DNA of 64,000 bases from Nitrosomonas sp. (GTDB taxonomy: Bacteria > Pseudomonadota > Gammaproteobacteria > Burkholderiales > Nitrosomonadaceae). The position numbers were made by a program, and so were the translations under genes. The notes under the pieces were generated by a model. It was given only the letters and a program-made list of their open reading frames with translations, searched no databases and was not told the DNA's origin. This document shows, piece after piece, positions 37,652-47,030 of this stretch. The stretch's first letter is position 1. Every line of letters starts with the position of its first letter. The stretch lies in assembly GCA_019745325.1 (NCBI GenBank), contig JAIETK010000004.1, positions 62,001 to 126,000 of the forward strand, given 5' to 3'.

Positions 37652-38857
37652 ATGTCACGTACTGCTGACTATACGATTCAGGGATTCTTGTATCAATTTA
37701 ACAAGACCGCGTTGGAGATACTAAGCGCACAAGATGATGACAAAGTCACAGTTGAGGGCATTATCGAAGACATCGAGGTGGCTACTCCTACGACATTGAA
37801 GGCGGTTCAGTGCAAATACCATGAGGCGAGCACTTCTTTCACTGCGAGCGCCGTTTATAAGCCGCTGCTCCAGATGCTTAAACACTTTTCTGATAATCAG
37901 TTCACGAGCATACGCTATATCCTATTTGCGCATTTTTCCGGGGCCAGTACGCTACCCCCCGCAATTGATAAAGCCATTTTGGAAGCTGCCTTGGCTTCCA
38001 AGGACACAAAGCTCGCAAAACACGTCAAAGCAGTTCCACCCGGGATCGATCTCGACAGTTTTTTAGGCCGATTTACTATGGAATTCGGCCCTGGTTATGA
38101 CGAAATCGTAAAGTGCGTCGGCGAGGCACTAAAGGCCAACGGGATGCCGAGCGGCGAAATCGAAACCTTGGCATATCCAAACGCGATCCACAAAATCGCC
38201 ACACTGAGTGTTAAGCATAATGTCGCTGAACGGCAGATCACGAAAAAAGACTTCCTTTCTGAGCTTACGGCGATACGTAAAACAGCCATTTCCCGATGGA
38301 CGCTGGCGCTTAAAACCCGGGATAAACTTCTCCAGGCTCGCCGTAAGCAGCTAAAAATTCACTTGGATAAAAACTCGCGGCTGAGATACTTCGTGATTGA
38401 CCCCAGCAGCATCGAGGACTACGACAGTGAAATTGTACTCTTCCTCTCCGACTACATTGGCAAGTACCACTTTAAGCCTGCACACATCAGCACACCTATT
38501 CTATGTGTTCATGCAAACCGAGAAGAAATTCAAGAAATCCAGCACCGTTTGTACCAGAAGGGTATTGTTGCCACCGACGGATACATGGGCAGCAAGTTTG
38601 AAGAGTCATTTTTCTTTCGTGAGCCGCTTGCATCCAAGGGAGTTGGTGGTGAAGTGAAACGCGAATTCAATGTGCGTATCATAAGTTGTGCCGATCACGG
38701 CACCGTCCTAAACAATAGGAAGTGTGACGATTTATTCATTATTGGTGATCCAGACTGCGATGCACTCGACACCGTAGATGTAAACGTCGAACGTCTAGCT
38801 GGCGCAACAATGAAAGAAGTTAAGTATGTCATGGGGGTAAGTAATGTCTACGAATAG
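37652..38857 (+). CDS. Cap4/DUF4297-like dsDNA endonuclease of a HerA-associated defence pair
   Basis: 401 aa. The N-terminus YTIQGFLYQFNKTALEILSA, then GIIEDIEV and KAVQCKYHE, is the signature of the DUF4297/Cap4-type PD-(D/E)xK nuclease: acidic residues at D40/E42 and Q53-x-K55. The rest is helical with a C-terminal region FNVRIISCADHGTVLNNRKCDD of unknown role. Such nucleases assemble with HerA ATPases in phage defence (DUF4297-HerA). The last 14 bases overlap the herA start, a sign of a fixed stoichiometry. GGAAAG precedes the ATG. The active-site residues look intact, whereas the partner gene is broken. Confidence 0.7.
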   Translation: MSRTADYTIQGFLYQFNKTALEILSAQDDDKVTVEGIIEDIEVATPTTLKAVQCKYHEASTSFTASAVYKPLLQMLKHFSDNQFTSIRYILFAHFSGASTLPPAIDKAILEAALASKDTKLAKHVKAVPPGIDLDSFLGRFTMEFGPGYDEIVKCVGEALKANGMPSGEIETLAYPNAIHKIATLSVKHNVAERQITKKDFLSELTAIRKTAISRWTLALKTRDKLLQARRKQLKIHLDKNSRLRYFVIDPSSIEDYDSEIVLFLSDYIGKYHFKPAHISTPILCVHANREEIQEIQHRLYQKGIVATDGYMGSKFEESFFFREPLASKGVGGEVKREFNVRIISCADHGTVLNNRKCDDLFIIGDPDCDALDTVDVNVERLAGATMKEVKYVMGVSNVYE

Positions 38858-40612
38858 TATCGGACAGGTTCTCTCCTGTTCACCAGAGGCCATTATTGTT
38901 CTTATAGACGATCTGAAAGTGTTCGAAGAGCACAAGACAGCCCTGCAAGTAGGTCGGTACTTGCAGATCGCTCAAGGAAATAGTGACTTCACCATAGCTT
39001 CAATCCGCAATATCCGTGGTGTTCACGGTCAGGATTCCGAGGGCAAGCCGAAGTGGCAGTTTCAAATTGAATGTCAGGCCGTTGGTACGCTTATAGATGG
39101 CAAGACCTTTGAGCGTGCAAGTGTTCTGCTGCCAGTTCCCACTGAGCCAGCATTCCCAGCAGATGAAGAAACACTGAGCAAGCTATTCGCTGAAGATGCC
39201 GAATATCAGTTTCCTCTGGGCCAGCTATCTCTGAATAAGGCGACGTCCATGAAAATTCATGGAGACCGTTTCTTCAGTAAACATATTGCGATTGTTGGTT
39301 CTACTGGTTCTGGGAAGTCATGCACCGTATCTCGGATTCTCCATGACGTGGTAGGAATCGCAGACGACAAAAATTCAAACCTCGGAAAGCAGAACAATTC
39401 TCACGTTGTCGTCTTCGATATTCATGATGAATATACGGCCGTATTTACATTGGAGGAAGAGCAGGAATTCACTTTGAATCGCTTGGATGTAGACAGCCTT
39501 CAGCTTCCTTACTGGCTTATGAATTCTGAGGAGCTAGAGAGTATGTTCATTGAGAGCAATGAGCAAAACTCCCACAATCAGGTGAGTCAGTTCAAGCAGG
39601 CGGTTGTTTTGAATAAAGAGCGACACAATCCTGGGTTTCAGGACATAACGTACGATACGCCGGTGTATTTCTCAATCAAGGAAGTGTATCGATACATTGA
39701 GAATATGAATCGTGAGGTGATTGGGCGCCTGACGGGAGAGGATAGGCCGAAGTTGGAGGATGGAACGCTGATTGATGCGCGGGAAAATTACTACTTCGAT
39801 AAGAAGTGCGTATTTGTTGCCACGTCCACCGCAACCGCGACCAGAGCGACAAACGGTCCATTCAACGGCGAATTTAATCGGTTTGTCTCACGGCTAGAAA
39901 CAAAGCTTTCTGACAAGCGTCTACGGTTCTTGCTTGAACCAGTCAAATCTGATGGGATGCCATTCGAGACGGCAGATTTCGAGCAAATAATGAAGCAGTT
40001 TCTTGGATACCTCAATAGGGCGAACGTTACAATTATAGACCTTAGTGGAATACCCTTTGAGGTCTTGAGCATCACAGTAAGTCTTGTGTCACGTTTGATT
40101 TTTGCTTCCATTACTCGAAGTTAAGACATAAAGAGGATTTTCTGAACAACGTGCCCGTTATGATGGTTTGTGAAGAGGCGCACAACTACATCCCGCAGAG
40201 AGATGAGGCGGCATATCGCGCATCCCGAAAGTCGCTGGAGCGTATCGCAAAGGAGGGTAGAAAATACGGTCTTAGTCTCATGGTTGTGAGTCAACGCCCA
40301 TCAGAGGTTTCCGAGACAATCTTCGCACAGTGCAACAACTTCATTGCGCTCCGACTCACTAATAATGCAGATCAAAACTACGTAAAGCGGCTTTTTCCAG
40401 ACAACTCGAGTGGGGTTACAGATATTCTTCCAAATCTTGCTCCCGGAGAATGTATTGTTGTAGGTGACGCCGTTTTGCTCCCCGCCGTTGTTCAGATGCC
40501 CTTGCCGAAGCCTGAGCCGCATTCAAGAAGTGTTTGTTTCCACAAGGAATGGAAAGAACCGTGGCGGGATGTCACTTTTGCCGAGGTGATAAGTCGTTGG
40601 AGGAAGGAGTAA
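38844..40612 (+). pseudogene. herA: HerA-type FtsK/HerA ATPase, frameshifted
   Basis: Two frames encode one protein. The first (38844-40124, 426 aa) has a HAS-barrel-like N-terminus, Walker A VGSTGSGKSCT (G152-S159) and ends RLIFASITRS. The second (to 40612, opened near 40104) has Walker B MMVCEEAHNYIP, arginine/sensor parts SLMVVSQRPSEVSETIFAQCNNFIALRL and the C-terminus. The frames meet at TGATTTTTGC (40096-40105). Adding one more TGATTTT gives RLIFDFCFHYSKLRH, the expected family sequence, and a 591-aa protein. As it stands the Walker B half is separated, so the ATPase should be inactive. An intact nuclease gene overlaps its start. Confidence 0.8.
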
Positions 40613-40615
40613 AGT

Positions 40616-40687
40616 GCCAAACAAGGTGCTTCACCGGGCAGCAATTCCGCTGCACTTCATTGCTGTCGGTGAGCTTGGTCATTCGCC
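40616..40687 (+). repeat. degenerate integron attC-like hairpin
   Basis: GCCAAAC (one mismatch to RYYYAAC) opens the site four bases after the herA stop. TCACCGGGCAGCAA (40631-40644) pairs with TTGCTGTCGGTGA (40660-40672) with one bulged G, and CGGTGAGCTTGGTC followed by ATTCGCC recalls the GTTRRRY end of many attC sites, though that heptamer is decayed here. Placement right after a stop codon fits a gene cassette. The resemblance is from memory of attC structure, not a search. Confidence 0.45.
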
Positions 40688-41084
40688 GTAACACACAAGG
40701 GGTCATATCTTAAAATAGAAGCTTTAATACAAATTTGACTTGACCATGCCCGCCGGAGTCGGTCATTTCGATATACACCTTTCTTCTTTATACCTTTTTA
40801 TTGATTAAATAACAGCGTTTTAGCGCAAGCTATGCAATTGCAAATTGGATAACCGAAAGGCTTTCAAGAAAAAGAGCGGCAACATAGATAGTTTTCAACG
40901 GCCTAAGATATCGTAGCGAGTCAAGAGAGGACGAGAATGCGGATTTTGAGGCGCATAATGAATCTATGCGACAAGAAATTGAAGAAACATGAATCATTAT
41001 CCCATGAGTGTAGTAGATTGCCGCAAGTCTGTCAGACTCCCCACCCCTTCTCAATTCTCACTATCCAGGAAGTACAATTTTCCA
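40688..41084. other. intergenic region between herA and hflX
   Basis: No intact gene. One frame before 40988 reads RSESREDENADFEAHNESMR then QEIEET and stop, which looks like the C-terminal remnant of a lost gene (its open part starts near 40888). The rest shows nothing recognisable. It probably includes the hflX promoter. Confidence 0.4.
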
Positions 41085-42431
41085 ATGTCTATAGAAATCA
41101 AAGAAAAACCCAAGTTCGCTGTTGCGGCAGCGGTTCAATTGCCGAATGTCAGTGATATCGAGTTCGAGTCGTCGCTGACCGAGCTGCGCGAACTCGCAAA
41201 AACACTGGGCTATATCGTCGTCAACACGTTTATGCAAAAACGTACCAGCTTCGACACGACTGCGTACCTGGGCGTTGGCAAGCGCGAGGAAATCCGCTGC
41301 TACGTGAACAGCGATTCCGGATCGGATGAATTTGAGGAAATCGTCATCGAATCAGATGGCCACGATATCAGTGCTCTCTTGGTCGATCACGAAATCTCAC
41401 CATCGCAAGCGCGCAACCTTGAAAACGAGGTCGGTTGCGAGGTAATGGACCGCACCATGGTGATTCTTGAAATTTTTCACCGCAATGCTCGCTCCCGTGC
41501 GGCGCGCGCGCAGGTGGAAATTGCACGACTCGGCTACATGGCCCCGCGCCTGCGCGAAGCCGCCAAGCTTGCTGGACCGCAAGGGCGGCAGCGCAGCGGC
41601 ACTGGTGGACGGGGTGCTGGCGAGTCGCACACTGAATTGGATCGGCGCAAAATCCGTGACCGTATCGCCGAACTCCAACAGGAAATTATCACGATGGAAG
41701 CCGAACGCAAAATACAGCGCGCGCGACGGCAAGAGCGCCAAGGACTCGCCAGCGTGGCGCTAGTCGGCTATACCAATGCTGGCAAATCCACTTTGATGCG
41801 GGCACTCACCGGCAGCGAAGTGCTGGTTGCCAATAAACTGTTCGCTACGCTCGACACCACGGTGCGAGCGCTCCACCCGGAAAGCGTGCCACGCGTACTT
41901 GTCAGCGATACGGTCGGCTTCATCAAGAACTTGCCGCACGGACTGGTCGCCTCATTCAAATCCACGCTGGACGAAGCGCTGGATGCATCTCTGCTGCTCC
42001 ATGTCATTGATGCCAGCGATCCCGGATTTGAGCGCCAGCTCGAAGTCACCCAGCAAGTGCTAGAAGAGATCGGCGCGAATGCCGTGCCGCGTATCCGCGT
42101 ATTCAACAAGATCGATTATGTCGGCGACGCAGAGGCGCAAGCCGAATGCAAAACTGCCTTACGTACCCGGTATCCGGATTGCATCGTGATGAGCGCGCGC
42201 AGCTCCGACGATGTTACGAAACTTCGCCTGAAAATCCTCGAATTCTTCCAGCAACACCTCATCGAAACTGAGTTTTTTCTGCCCTGGAATGCTCAGCAAC
42301 TCCGCGGACAAATCTATACGAATTGTCAGGTACTGGAAGAACGCTCGGACAATGAAGGCACTTTCTTCCGGGTGCGCAGCGAACCCAGCGCTATCGAGAG
42401 CTTACGTGAACAACTCAATCCGACAAACTGA
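41085..42431 (+). CDS. hflX: ribosome-associated GTPase HflX
   Basis: 448 aa from the ATG at 41085. An N-terminal HflX domain (about 15-190), with LGVGKREEI and EISPSQARNLENEVGCEVMDRTMVILEIF, precedes the glycine-rich linker (GPQGRQRSGTGGRGAGESHTELDRR) and the GTPase domain with P-loop VGYTNAGKSTL, DTVGFIKNLPHGLVASFKSTLDEAL and FNKIDYV. HflX splits stalled or hibernating ribosomes. The usual hfq neighbour is absent, so this may be a second copy or a relocated gene; it borders the accessory island. Confidence 0.9.
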   Translation: MSIEIKEKPKFAVAAAVQLPNVSDIEFESSLTELRELAKTLGYIVVNTFMQKRTSFDTTAYLGVGKREEIRCYVNSDSGSDEFEEIVIESDGHDISALLVDHEISPSQARNLENEVGCEVMDRTMVILEIFHRNARSRAARAQVEIARLGYMAPRLREAAKLAGPQGRQRSGTGGRGAGESHTELDRRKIRDRIAELQQEIITMEAERKIQRARRQERQGLASVALVGYTNAGKSTLMRALTGSEVLVANKLFATLDTTVRALHPESVPRVLVSDTVGFIKNLPHGLVASFKSTLDEALDASLLLHVIDASDPGFERQLEVTQQVLEEIGANAVPRIRVFNKIDYVGDAEAQAECKTALRTRYPDCIVMSARSSDDVTKLRLKILEFFQQHLIETEFFLPWNAQQLRGQIYTNCQVLEERSDNEGTFFRVRSEPSAIESLREQLNPTN

Positions 42432-43204
42432 GTTCGATATACACCGGTAGATTTTGCACTTTGAAATTGAATCCGCGCATCATTTTCCCGGAAAATGAAT
42501 AATCCGCGCCGGGCCGTCCAGTTTCGATTTGCTGATCAGTGCTTGTAGCGCCAATGGAAATCGCGTTGTAGGCGTAGCATGATTTCGGGCATGTGGTCGC
42601 AAAAACAAGGTACCAGGTCTTGAGTTAACAGTTAACGAAAGTTCCATTTTTCCGTCGTTATGCAAAAATCATATGCATCAACAATTTGTTAGTGATTAAC
42701 CTGCTTGTTAGAAAAAGATCATTCACCAAAAAGAATCGCCACACGCCAGCGCAGCTTTGATTTCTGCAAGATGCTTCTTTTCCAACCAACCTTGCAATTT
42801 GCCGGATCTGAATGCATCGACGGCGCGCAGTTGCTTGTTTTTCAAGTCTATGGCCGGTTCCAGGCCGATCCAGTAAATATCGAGCTGTTAAAATCAGTCA
42901 ATTTGGCAAGCCGCCGGATAACGTATTTTTCCAGGCTTTTAGTTCTTCCGATAATCTGGATCGGCGGCTTTTTCTTAATTGGCTTTGATAAGCTTGCTTG
43001 AGGAAATTTTTCTCTGTTGTTTTAGCAATTCATTGATATACGCGCTGCTATTGCATCGGAGAGTTGTCGCGTCTTGATATCGCAGTTTTATCCTCTTTCT
43101 CCTCGATTACTTCAAAATTCCTGCTTGCAAAATTCCGGTTTTGTTAATTTTGTAATGTTTTATTGGTTGCGATGCAGGGTTGCAATTCAACACAGCTTCG
43201 TTAC
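42432..43204. other. decayed, apparently non-coding region
   Basis: About 770 bp with no intact gene. Minus-strand fragments read as protein-like pieces in several frames, for example DHMPEIMLRLQRDFHWRYKH near 42550-42610 and SRLSEELKAWKNTLSGGLPN near 42901-42960, interrupted by stops. The region looks like one or more eroded genes, consistent with its place between an accessory island and the chemotaxis operon. Confidence 0.4.
42723..42887 (-). pseudogene. C-terminal remnant of an unidentified gene
   Basis: An open stretch of 54 codons with protein-like composition: QLDIYWIGLEPAIDLKNKQL followed by AFRSGKLQGWLEKKHLAEIK and a TGA stop. Stops appear just upstream in the same frame and neighbouring frames hold further fragments. 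No family was recognised. Confidence 0.35.
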
Positions 43205-43231
43205 TAAAGTTATTGCGAATTGCACCGTTAG
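43205..43231 (+). promoter_or_regulatory. FliA (sigma-28)-like promoter of the chemotaxis operon
   Basis: TAAAGTTA (7 of 8 to TAAAGTTT), exactly 11 bases, then ACCGTTAG (5 of 8 to GCCGATAA). It lies 169 bp upstream of the cheZ-like start on the same strand. The -10 is imperfect. Confidence 0.4.
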
Positions 43232-43399
43232 CTTTTTGAAAAAAAATGATTAAAGGATTGCGTAGCGGTATTGATCAGCATGAATCGGTATTCAATACAA
43301 CAAACAAGAAGTTGTGAGATTGGAGATTACCTAGGAAAGCCTGTTTCAGTTTTTGCTGTTTTAACCGCCTTGATCAAATGCATAACAAGGAGAAAAGTT

Positions 43400-43984
43400 A
43401 TGTCAGAAACACAATCAGCAGGCATCAATAAAATCAAGGATTCGGCAAGTAAAAAAACGCTTGAGTATGCAGATTGTATTTATCGGAATGCAGAGGCTGA
43501 TGAGTTTTTTATCAATATTAAGGGAGAGCTTAATCAAGTCGATAGATTGGTCAGTGATGCGGTCAACAATTTGGTCGTCAACTTTAAATTTATTAGTGAG
43601 TTGACCAAGTCGCATCACGAAATGGTTCTGGCTATTGAGAAATTGGCGGCTCCTGAAGGGAGTAAGCCCATACTTGAGCTTCTCGAGAAACAAATGGTTG
43701 TCGCTGACAAGATTGAACAAGAATTGGAAATGGCGGTTACTTCGCTTCAGTTCGGCGATTTGGTAACACAGTTACTCGCTCATACTTCCCGGCAAGTAGA
43801 AATGTTGAGCATCGAACTGCAGCGAGTTGATCGTCAATCCGGCTGGGGAAAGACAAGTAACAAGAAGATGCTTAAAAGAGTTCATGAAGGTATATCTGAA
43901 GCAGTTGCAAAAACAACGATTAAAAGCACGAGAAAACCGGTTGTTCAACAAGGCATGCAAATGGGTGATATTGAGCTTTTCTAA
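43400..43984 (+). CDS. CheZ-like chemotaxis protein (putative CheY-P phosphatase)
   Basis: 194 aa from the ATG at 43400 (AAGGAG upstream). Helical throughout. The segment TSLQFGDLVTQLL contains D120 and Q124 with the same four-residue spacing as the catalytic Asp143/Gln147 of E. coli CheZ (FQDLTGQ), which suggests a CheY-P phosphatase. The protein is shorter than E. coli CheZ and the C-terminal CheY-binding helix is not clear; instead it ends in GDIELF, almost the same as the GDVELFS end of CheD in this operon. First gene of the operon, just before cheY. Confidence 0.65.
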   Translation: MSETQSAGINKIKDSASKKTLEYADCIYRNAEADEFFINIKGELNQVDRLVSDAVNNLVVNFKFISELTKSHHEMVLAIEKLAAPEGSKPILELLEKQMVVADKIEQELEMAVTSLQFGDLVTQLLAHTSRQVEMLSIELQRVDRQSGWGKTSNKKMLKRVHEGISEAVAKTTIKSTRKPVVQQGMQMGDIELF

Positions 43985-44044
43985 ACAGATTAGATTTTTG
44001 TGTTTCCTAGGTTAATGATCAAAAAAGATAGAGAGGTAAGGTAA

Positions 44045-44410
44045 ATGGCAAAGACGATTCTTGCAGTGGATGATTCAGCATCAATTAGGCAGATGGTTGC
44101 GTTTACGCTCAAAGGCGCCGGATACGAGGTCATTCAAGCTGTTGATGGTCAGGATGCACTGGATAAAGCTAATTCTCATCAAGTAAATTTAGTCTTGACA
44201 GACATTAATATGCCCCGAATGGATGGATTAAAGCTATTGGAATTGCTAAGGAAATTGGCGAGTTATAAAAATATTCCCATTTTAATCTTAACGACTGAAT
44301 CTGGTGATGAAATAAAGGCCAAGGGTCGAGCAGCCGGTGCAACCGGATGGTTAGTAAAACCCTTTGATCCCAAACGGCTGTTAGAAGTCATTGGGAAAGT
44401 AATAGGCTAA
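44045..44410 (+). CDS. cheY: chemotaxis response regulator CheY
   Basis: 121 aa, a lone receiver domain. Acidic pocket DD at 9-10, phospho-acceptor D53 in LVLTDINMPRMDG, Thr in ILTTES and Lys in WLVKPFDP are all present. Phosphorylated CheY would bind the flagellar switch. GAGAGGTAAGGTAA precedes the ATG. Confidence 0.95.
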   Translation: MAKTILAVDDSASIRQMVAFTLKGAGYEVIQAVDGQDALDKANSHQVNLVLTDINMPRMDGLKLLELLRKLASYKNIPILILTTESGDEIKAKGRAAGATGWLVKPFDPKRLLEVIGKVIG

Positions 44411-44552
44411 TAAATACTTCGTTGTAGATTAGCAAGTTGTAGCAGTTTTTCTTATTTTGAAGATTAAATAATTTTTATTAGTCTGTTTCATAATTTGCTG
44501 GTTTTATTAGAGTGTTAGCCTTGAGTAGTATCCACATGAAATAGGGTTACCG

Positions 44553-46739
44553 ATGAGTACAGATCTCGAACAGTTTTACGAAATTTTCTTTGAAGAATCT
44601 TCTGAGTTATTGGCTGAAATGGAAACATGTCTTTTGAGACTGGATGTCAATTCTCCAGACCTGGAAGATTTAAACGCTATTTTTCGTGCTGCGCACTCTA
44701 TCAAAGGCGGTGCTGGTACATTTGGTTTTACGGATATGACGGAGATGACTCATATGTTGGAAACATTGCTGGATAAATTGCGTAAAGGCGAACTTAAGGT
44801 GCGTAGCGAAATGATTGATGCTTTTCTTAGAGCAGGTGATGTCATTAAGGAACAGCTAGCGGGTCATCGCGGTGAAGGTCAAGCGGATCCGGCTGTTGCG
44901 GCGGCTGTTTGTGAGGAATTGAAGAAGCTAAGTGACGGGGTACAGGAATCGGTAGTTGTTGAACCGGTAGCAAAAGAAGAACCTGGAGAGAATTTAGGGG
45001 CTACTAATCAGATTGAAACCGAAGTAATAGAATCACCAGCAGTAGATTCACTCAAAAATATTTATAGTATTGAATTCTCCAGTACCGGTATGAGTAGCGC
45101 GACGGTCGATCACTTGCTCGATAATTTAAAACGCCTCGGAGTTCTCGAGAATTTGACACCTGCTAACACTAGCAATAGTTTTAAACTAAAGCTTGCAACC
45201 TCAAATTGTGAAGAAGATGTTTGGGAAACATTGGCTTTTATTGTCGATCCGGCAAATCTGAAAATAGAAACTATCGTTGTGGAAAATACTGAAGCAGGTT
45301 TGTCAGCTACTGATCATTCGGAAGAAGCCGACAAGAATACAGAATCCCCTGTAACTGCAAATGAAGATGAATTTTCAATGACTGATTTGCCACCAGCCCC
45401 AGGCTATGGTTTTTTTCCTGGGGCGCCTGCTGCGCCGATTGAGAGTGATGAACCGGAAATGAATCCAAGTGTTGGGCAGCAACCCAATACAGGTTTCAGC
45501 AAAAACGAATCTTCGGGCAACATAAACAAATCTTTGAACAAAACTGCTACTGCTACTCCAAACAGTGAAACTTCTTCAATACGTGTCAGCATAGAAAAAG
45601 TTGATCAGATGATCAACTTGGTCGGTGAATTGGTGATCACACAAGCAATGTTAGCTCAAACCGTTTCACAATATGATCCAGTGCTTTTTGAGAAATTACA
45701 TAGTGGGATGAGTCAATTGGAGAGAAATACGCGTGACTTGCAAGAATCTGTAATGTCGATTCGTATGATGCCAATTAGTTTTGTATTTAGCCGTTATCCT
45801 CGAGTTGTTCGTGATTTGGCTGCAAAGTTGAACAAGCGCGTTGAATTAAAAACAGTTGGTGAAAATACGGAACTTGATAAAGGCCTAATAGAAAAAATTG
45901 CAGATCCACTGACTCATTTGGTAAGGAATAGCTTGGATCATGGTATTGAGGTTGCCGAGAAACGAGTTGCCGCCGGCAAGCCAGCGCACGGTACTATAAC
46001 TTTACGAGCGTTTCATCAGGGCGGCAGTATCGTAATCGAAGTCAGCGATGATGGAGCTGGCTTAAATCGGGGGAAGATACTTGCGAAGGCAAAAGAACGC
46101 GGATTGCCTGTGCATGACGGTATGACAGATCAAGAAGTTTGGGCATTGATATTTGAAGCTGGTTTTTCGACAGCCGAGAAAGTCACGGATGTATCAGGAC
46201 GCGGGGTTGGTATGGATGTTGTCAAGCGCAATATTCAGAGTATGGGAGGGCGTATTGATATCGATTCGGCGTTAGGTACCGGCACACGTATTTCGATTCG
46301 CTTGCCTTTAACGCTTGCCATTCTTGATGGACTATCCGTAACTGTCGGTGAAGAAATGTTCATTGTTCCACTTAATTACATTACCGAGTCATTACAGCCT
46401 GCGGCTGCAGATATCAAAACAGTCAGTGGTCAAGGGCGTGTGGTACAGGTACGCGGCGAATATTTGCCTGTTGTCGCATTGCATGAAATTTTCAATTTGC
46501 GTCCAAAAGTTACAGCTGTTCATGAAGGGATCCTTGTAATTCTTGAAGCTGAAGGTCACAAAGCTGCACTATTTGTGGACGATCTCGTTGGACAACATCA
46601 AGTAGTCATTAAGAGTCTGGAAAGTAACTACCGAAGAGTGCAGGGTGTATCCGGAGCGACAATCATGGGCGATGGCAAGGTTGCACTTATCCTTGATACC
46701 GCTGCTTTAGTAATGGCATCGCAACAAGAGATCGTTTAA
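44553..46739 (+). CDS. cheA: chemotaxis sensor histidine kinase CheA
   Basis: 728 aa. HPt domain with H48 in FRAAHSIKGGAGTFG, a P2-like middle region (about 170-250), an acidic/Pro linker, dimerisation domain (from SIRVSIEKVDQMINLVGELVI), HATPase (DPLTHLVRNSLDHGIE, SDDGAGL, GRGVGMDVV) and a C-terminal CheW-like domain. It autophosphorylates and passes phosphate to CheY and CheB. It needs CheW and receptors, which are not encoded here. Confidence 0.96.
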   Translation: MSTDLEQFYEIFFEESSELLAEMETCLLRLDVNSPDLEDLNAIFRAAHSIKGGAGTFGFTDMTEMTHMLETLLDKLRKGELKVRSEMIDAFLRAGDVIKEQLAGHRGEGQADPAVAAAVCEELKKLSDGVQESVVVEPVAKEEPGENLGATNQIETEVIESPAVDSLKNIYSIEFSSTGMSSATVDHLLDNLKRLGVLENLTPANTSNSFKLKLATSNCEEDVWETLAFIVDPANLKIETIVVENTEAGLSATDHSEEADKNTESPVTANEDEFSMTDLPPAPGYGFFPGAPAAPIESDEPEMNPSVGQQPNTGFSKNESSGNINKSLNKTATATPNSETSSIRVSIEKVDQMINLVGELVITQAMLAQTVSQYDPVLFEKLHSGMSQLERNTRDLQESVMSIRMMPISFVFSRYPRVVRDLAAKLNKRVELKTVGENTELDKGLIEKIADPLTHLVRNSLDHGIEVAEKRVAAGKPAHGTITLRAFHQGGSIVIEVSDDGAGLNRGKILAKAKERGLPVHDGMTDQEVWALIFEAGFSTAEKVTDVSGRGVGMDVVKRNIQSMGGRIDIDSALGTGTRISIRLPLTLAILDGLSVTVGEEMFIVPLNYITESLQPAAADIKTVSGQGRVVQVRGEYLPVVALHEIFNLRPKVTAVHEGILVILEAEGHKAALFVDDLVGQHQVVIKSLESNYRRVQGVSGATIMGDGKVALILDTAALVMASQQEIV

Positions 46740-47030
46740 ATAATGTTTCATAGAATTTCAAAGAAACAGTTTTAACATGAATCGAGTGTTGGGGTAATGG
46801 TTAGATAAAAAATGATATAAATTTTTTTAATGTTTAAAGATATCCAGATACTTTGGTCTATCTAATTGATAAAAAATGTTTTATTTGATTACTTCAAATA
46901 TTTGTTCTCTACAAATTAAACCTATATAACTGTCGATAATAGAATTGAATAACAACTGAGAGTTTTCAAATTTATTATCGAAGTTAAATTTTCTTATAAA
47001 TGGATTTTTGCTTACTGAAATGGAAATGGC
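46740..47030. other. AT-rich gap where cheW and a receptor gene often lie
   Basis: 291 bp of very AT-rich sequence with no gene. A GTCGATAA at 46932-46939 matches a FliA -10 (7 of 8) but has no good -35. It might drive cheR-cheD-cheB, or be the scar of a deletion. Confidence 0.4.
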
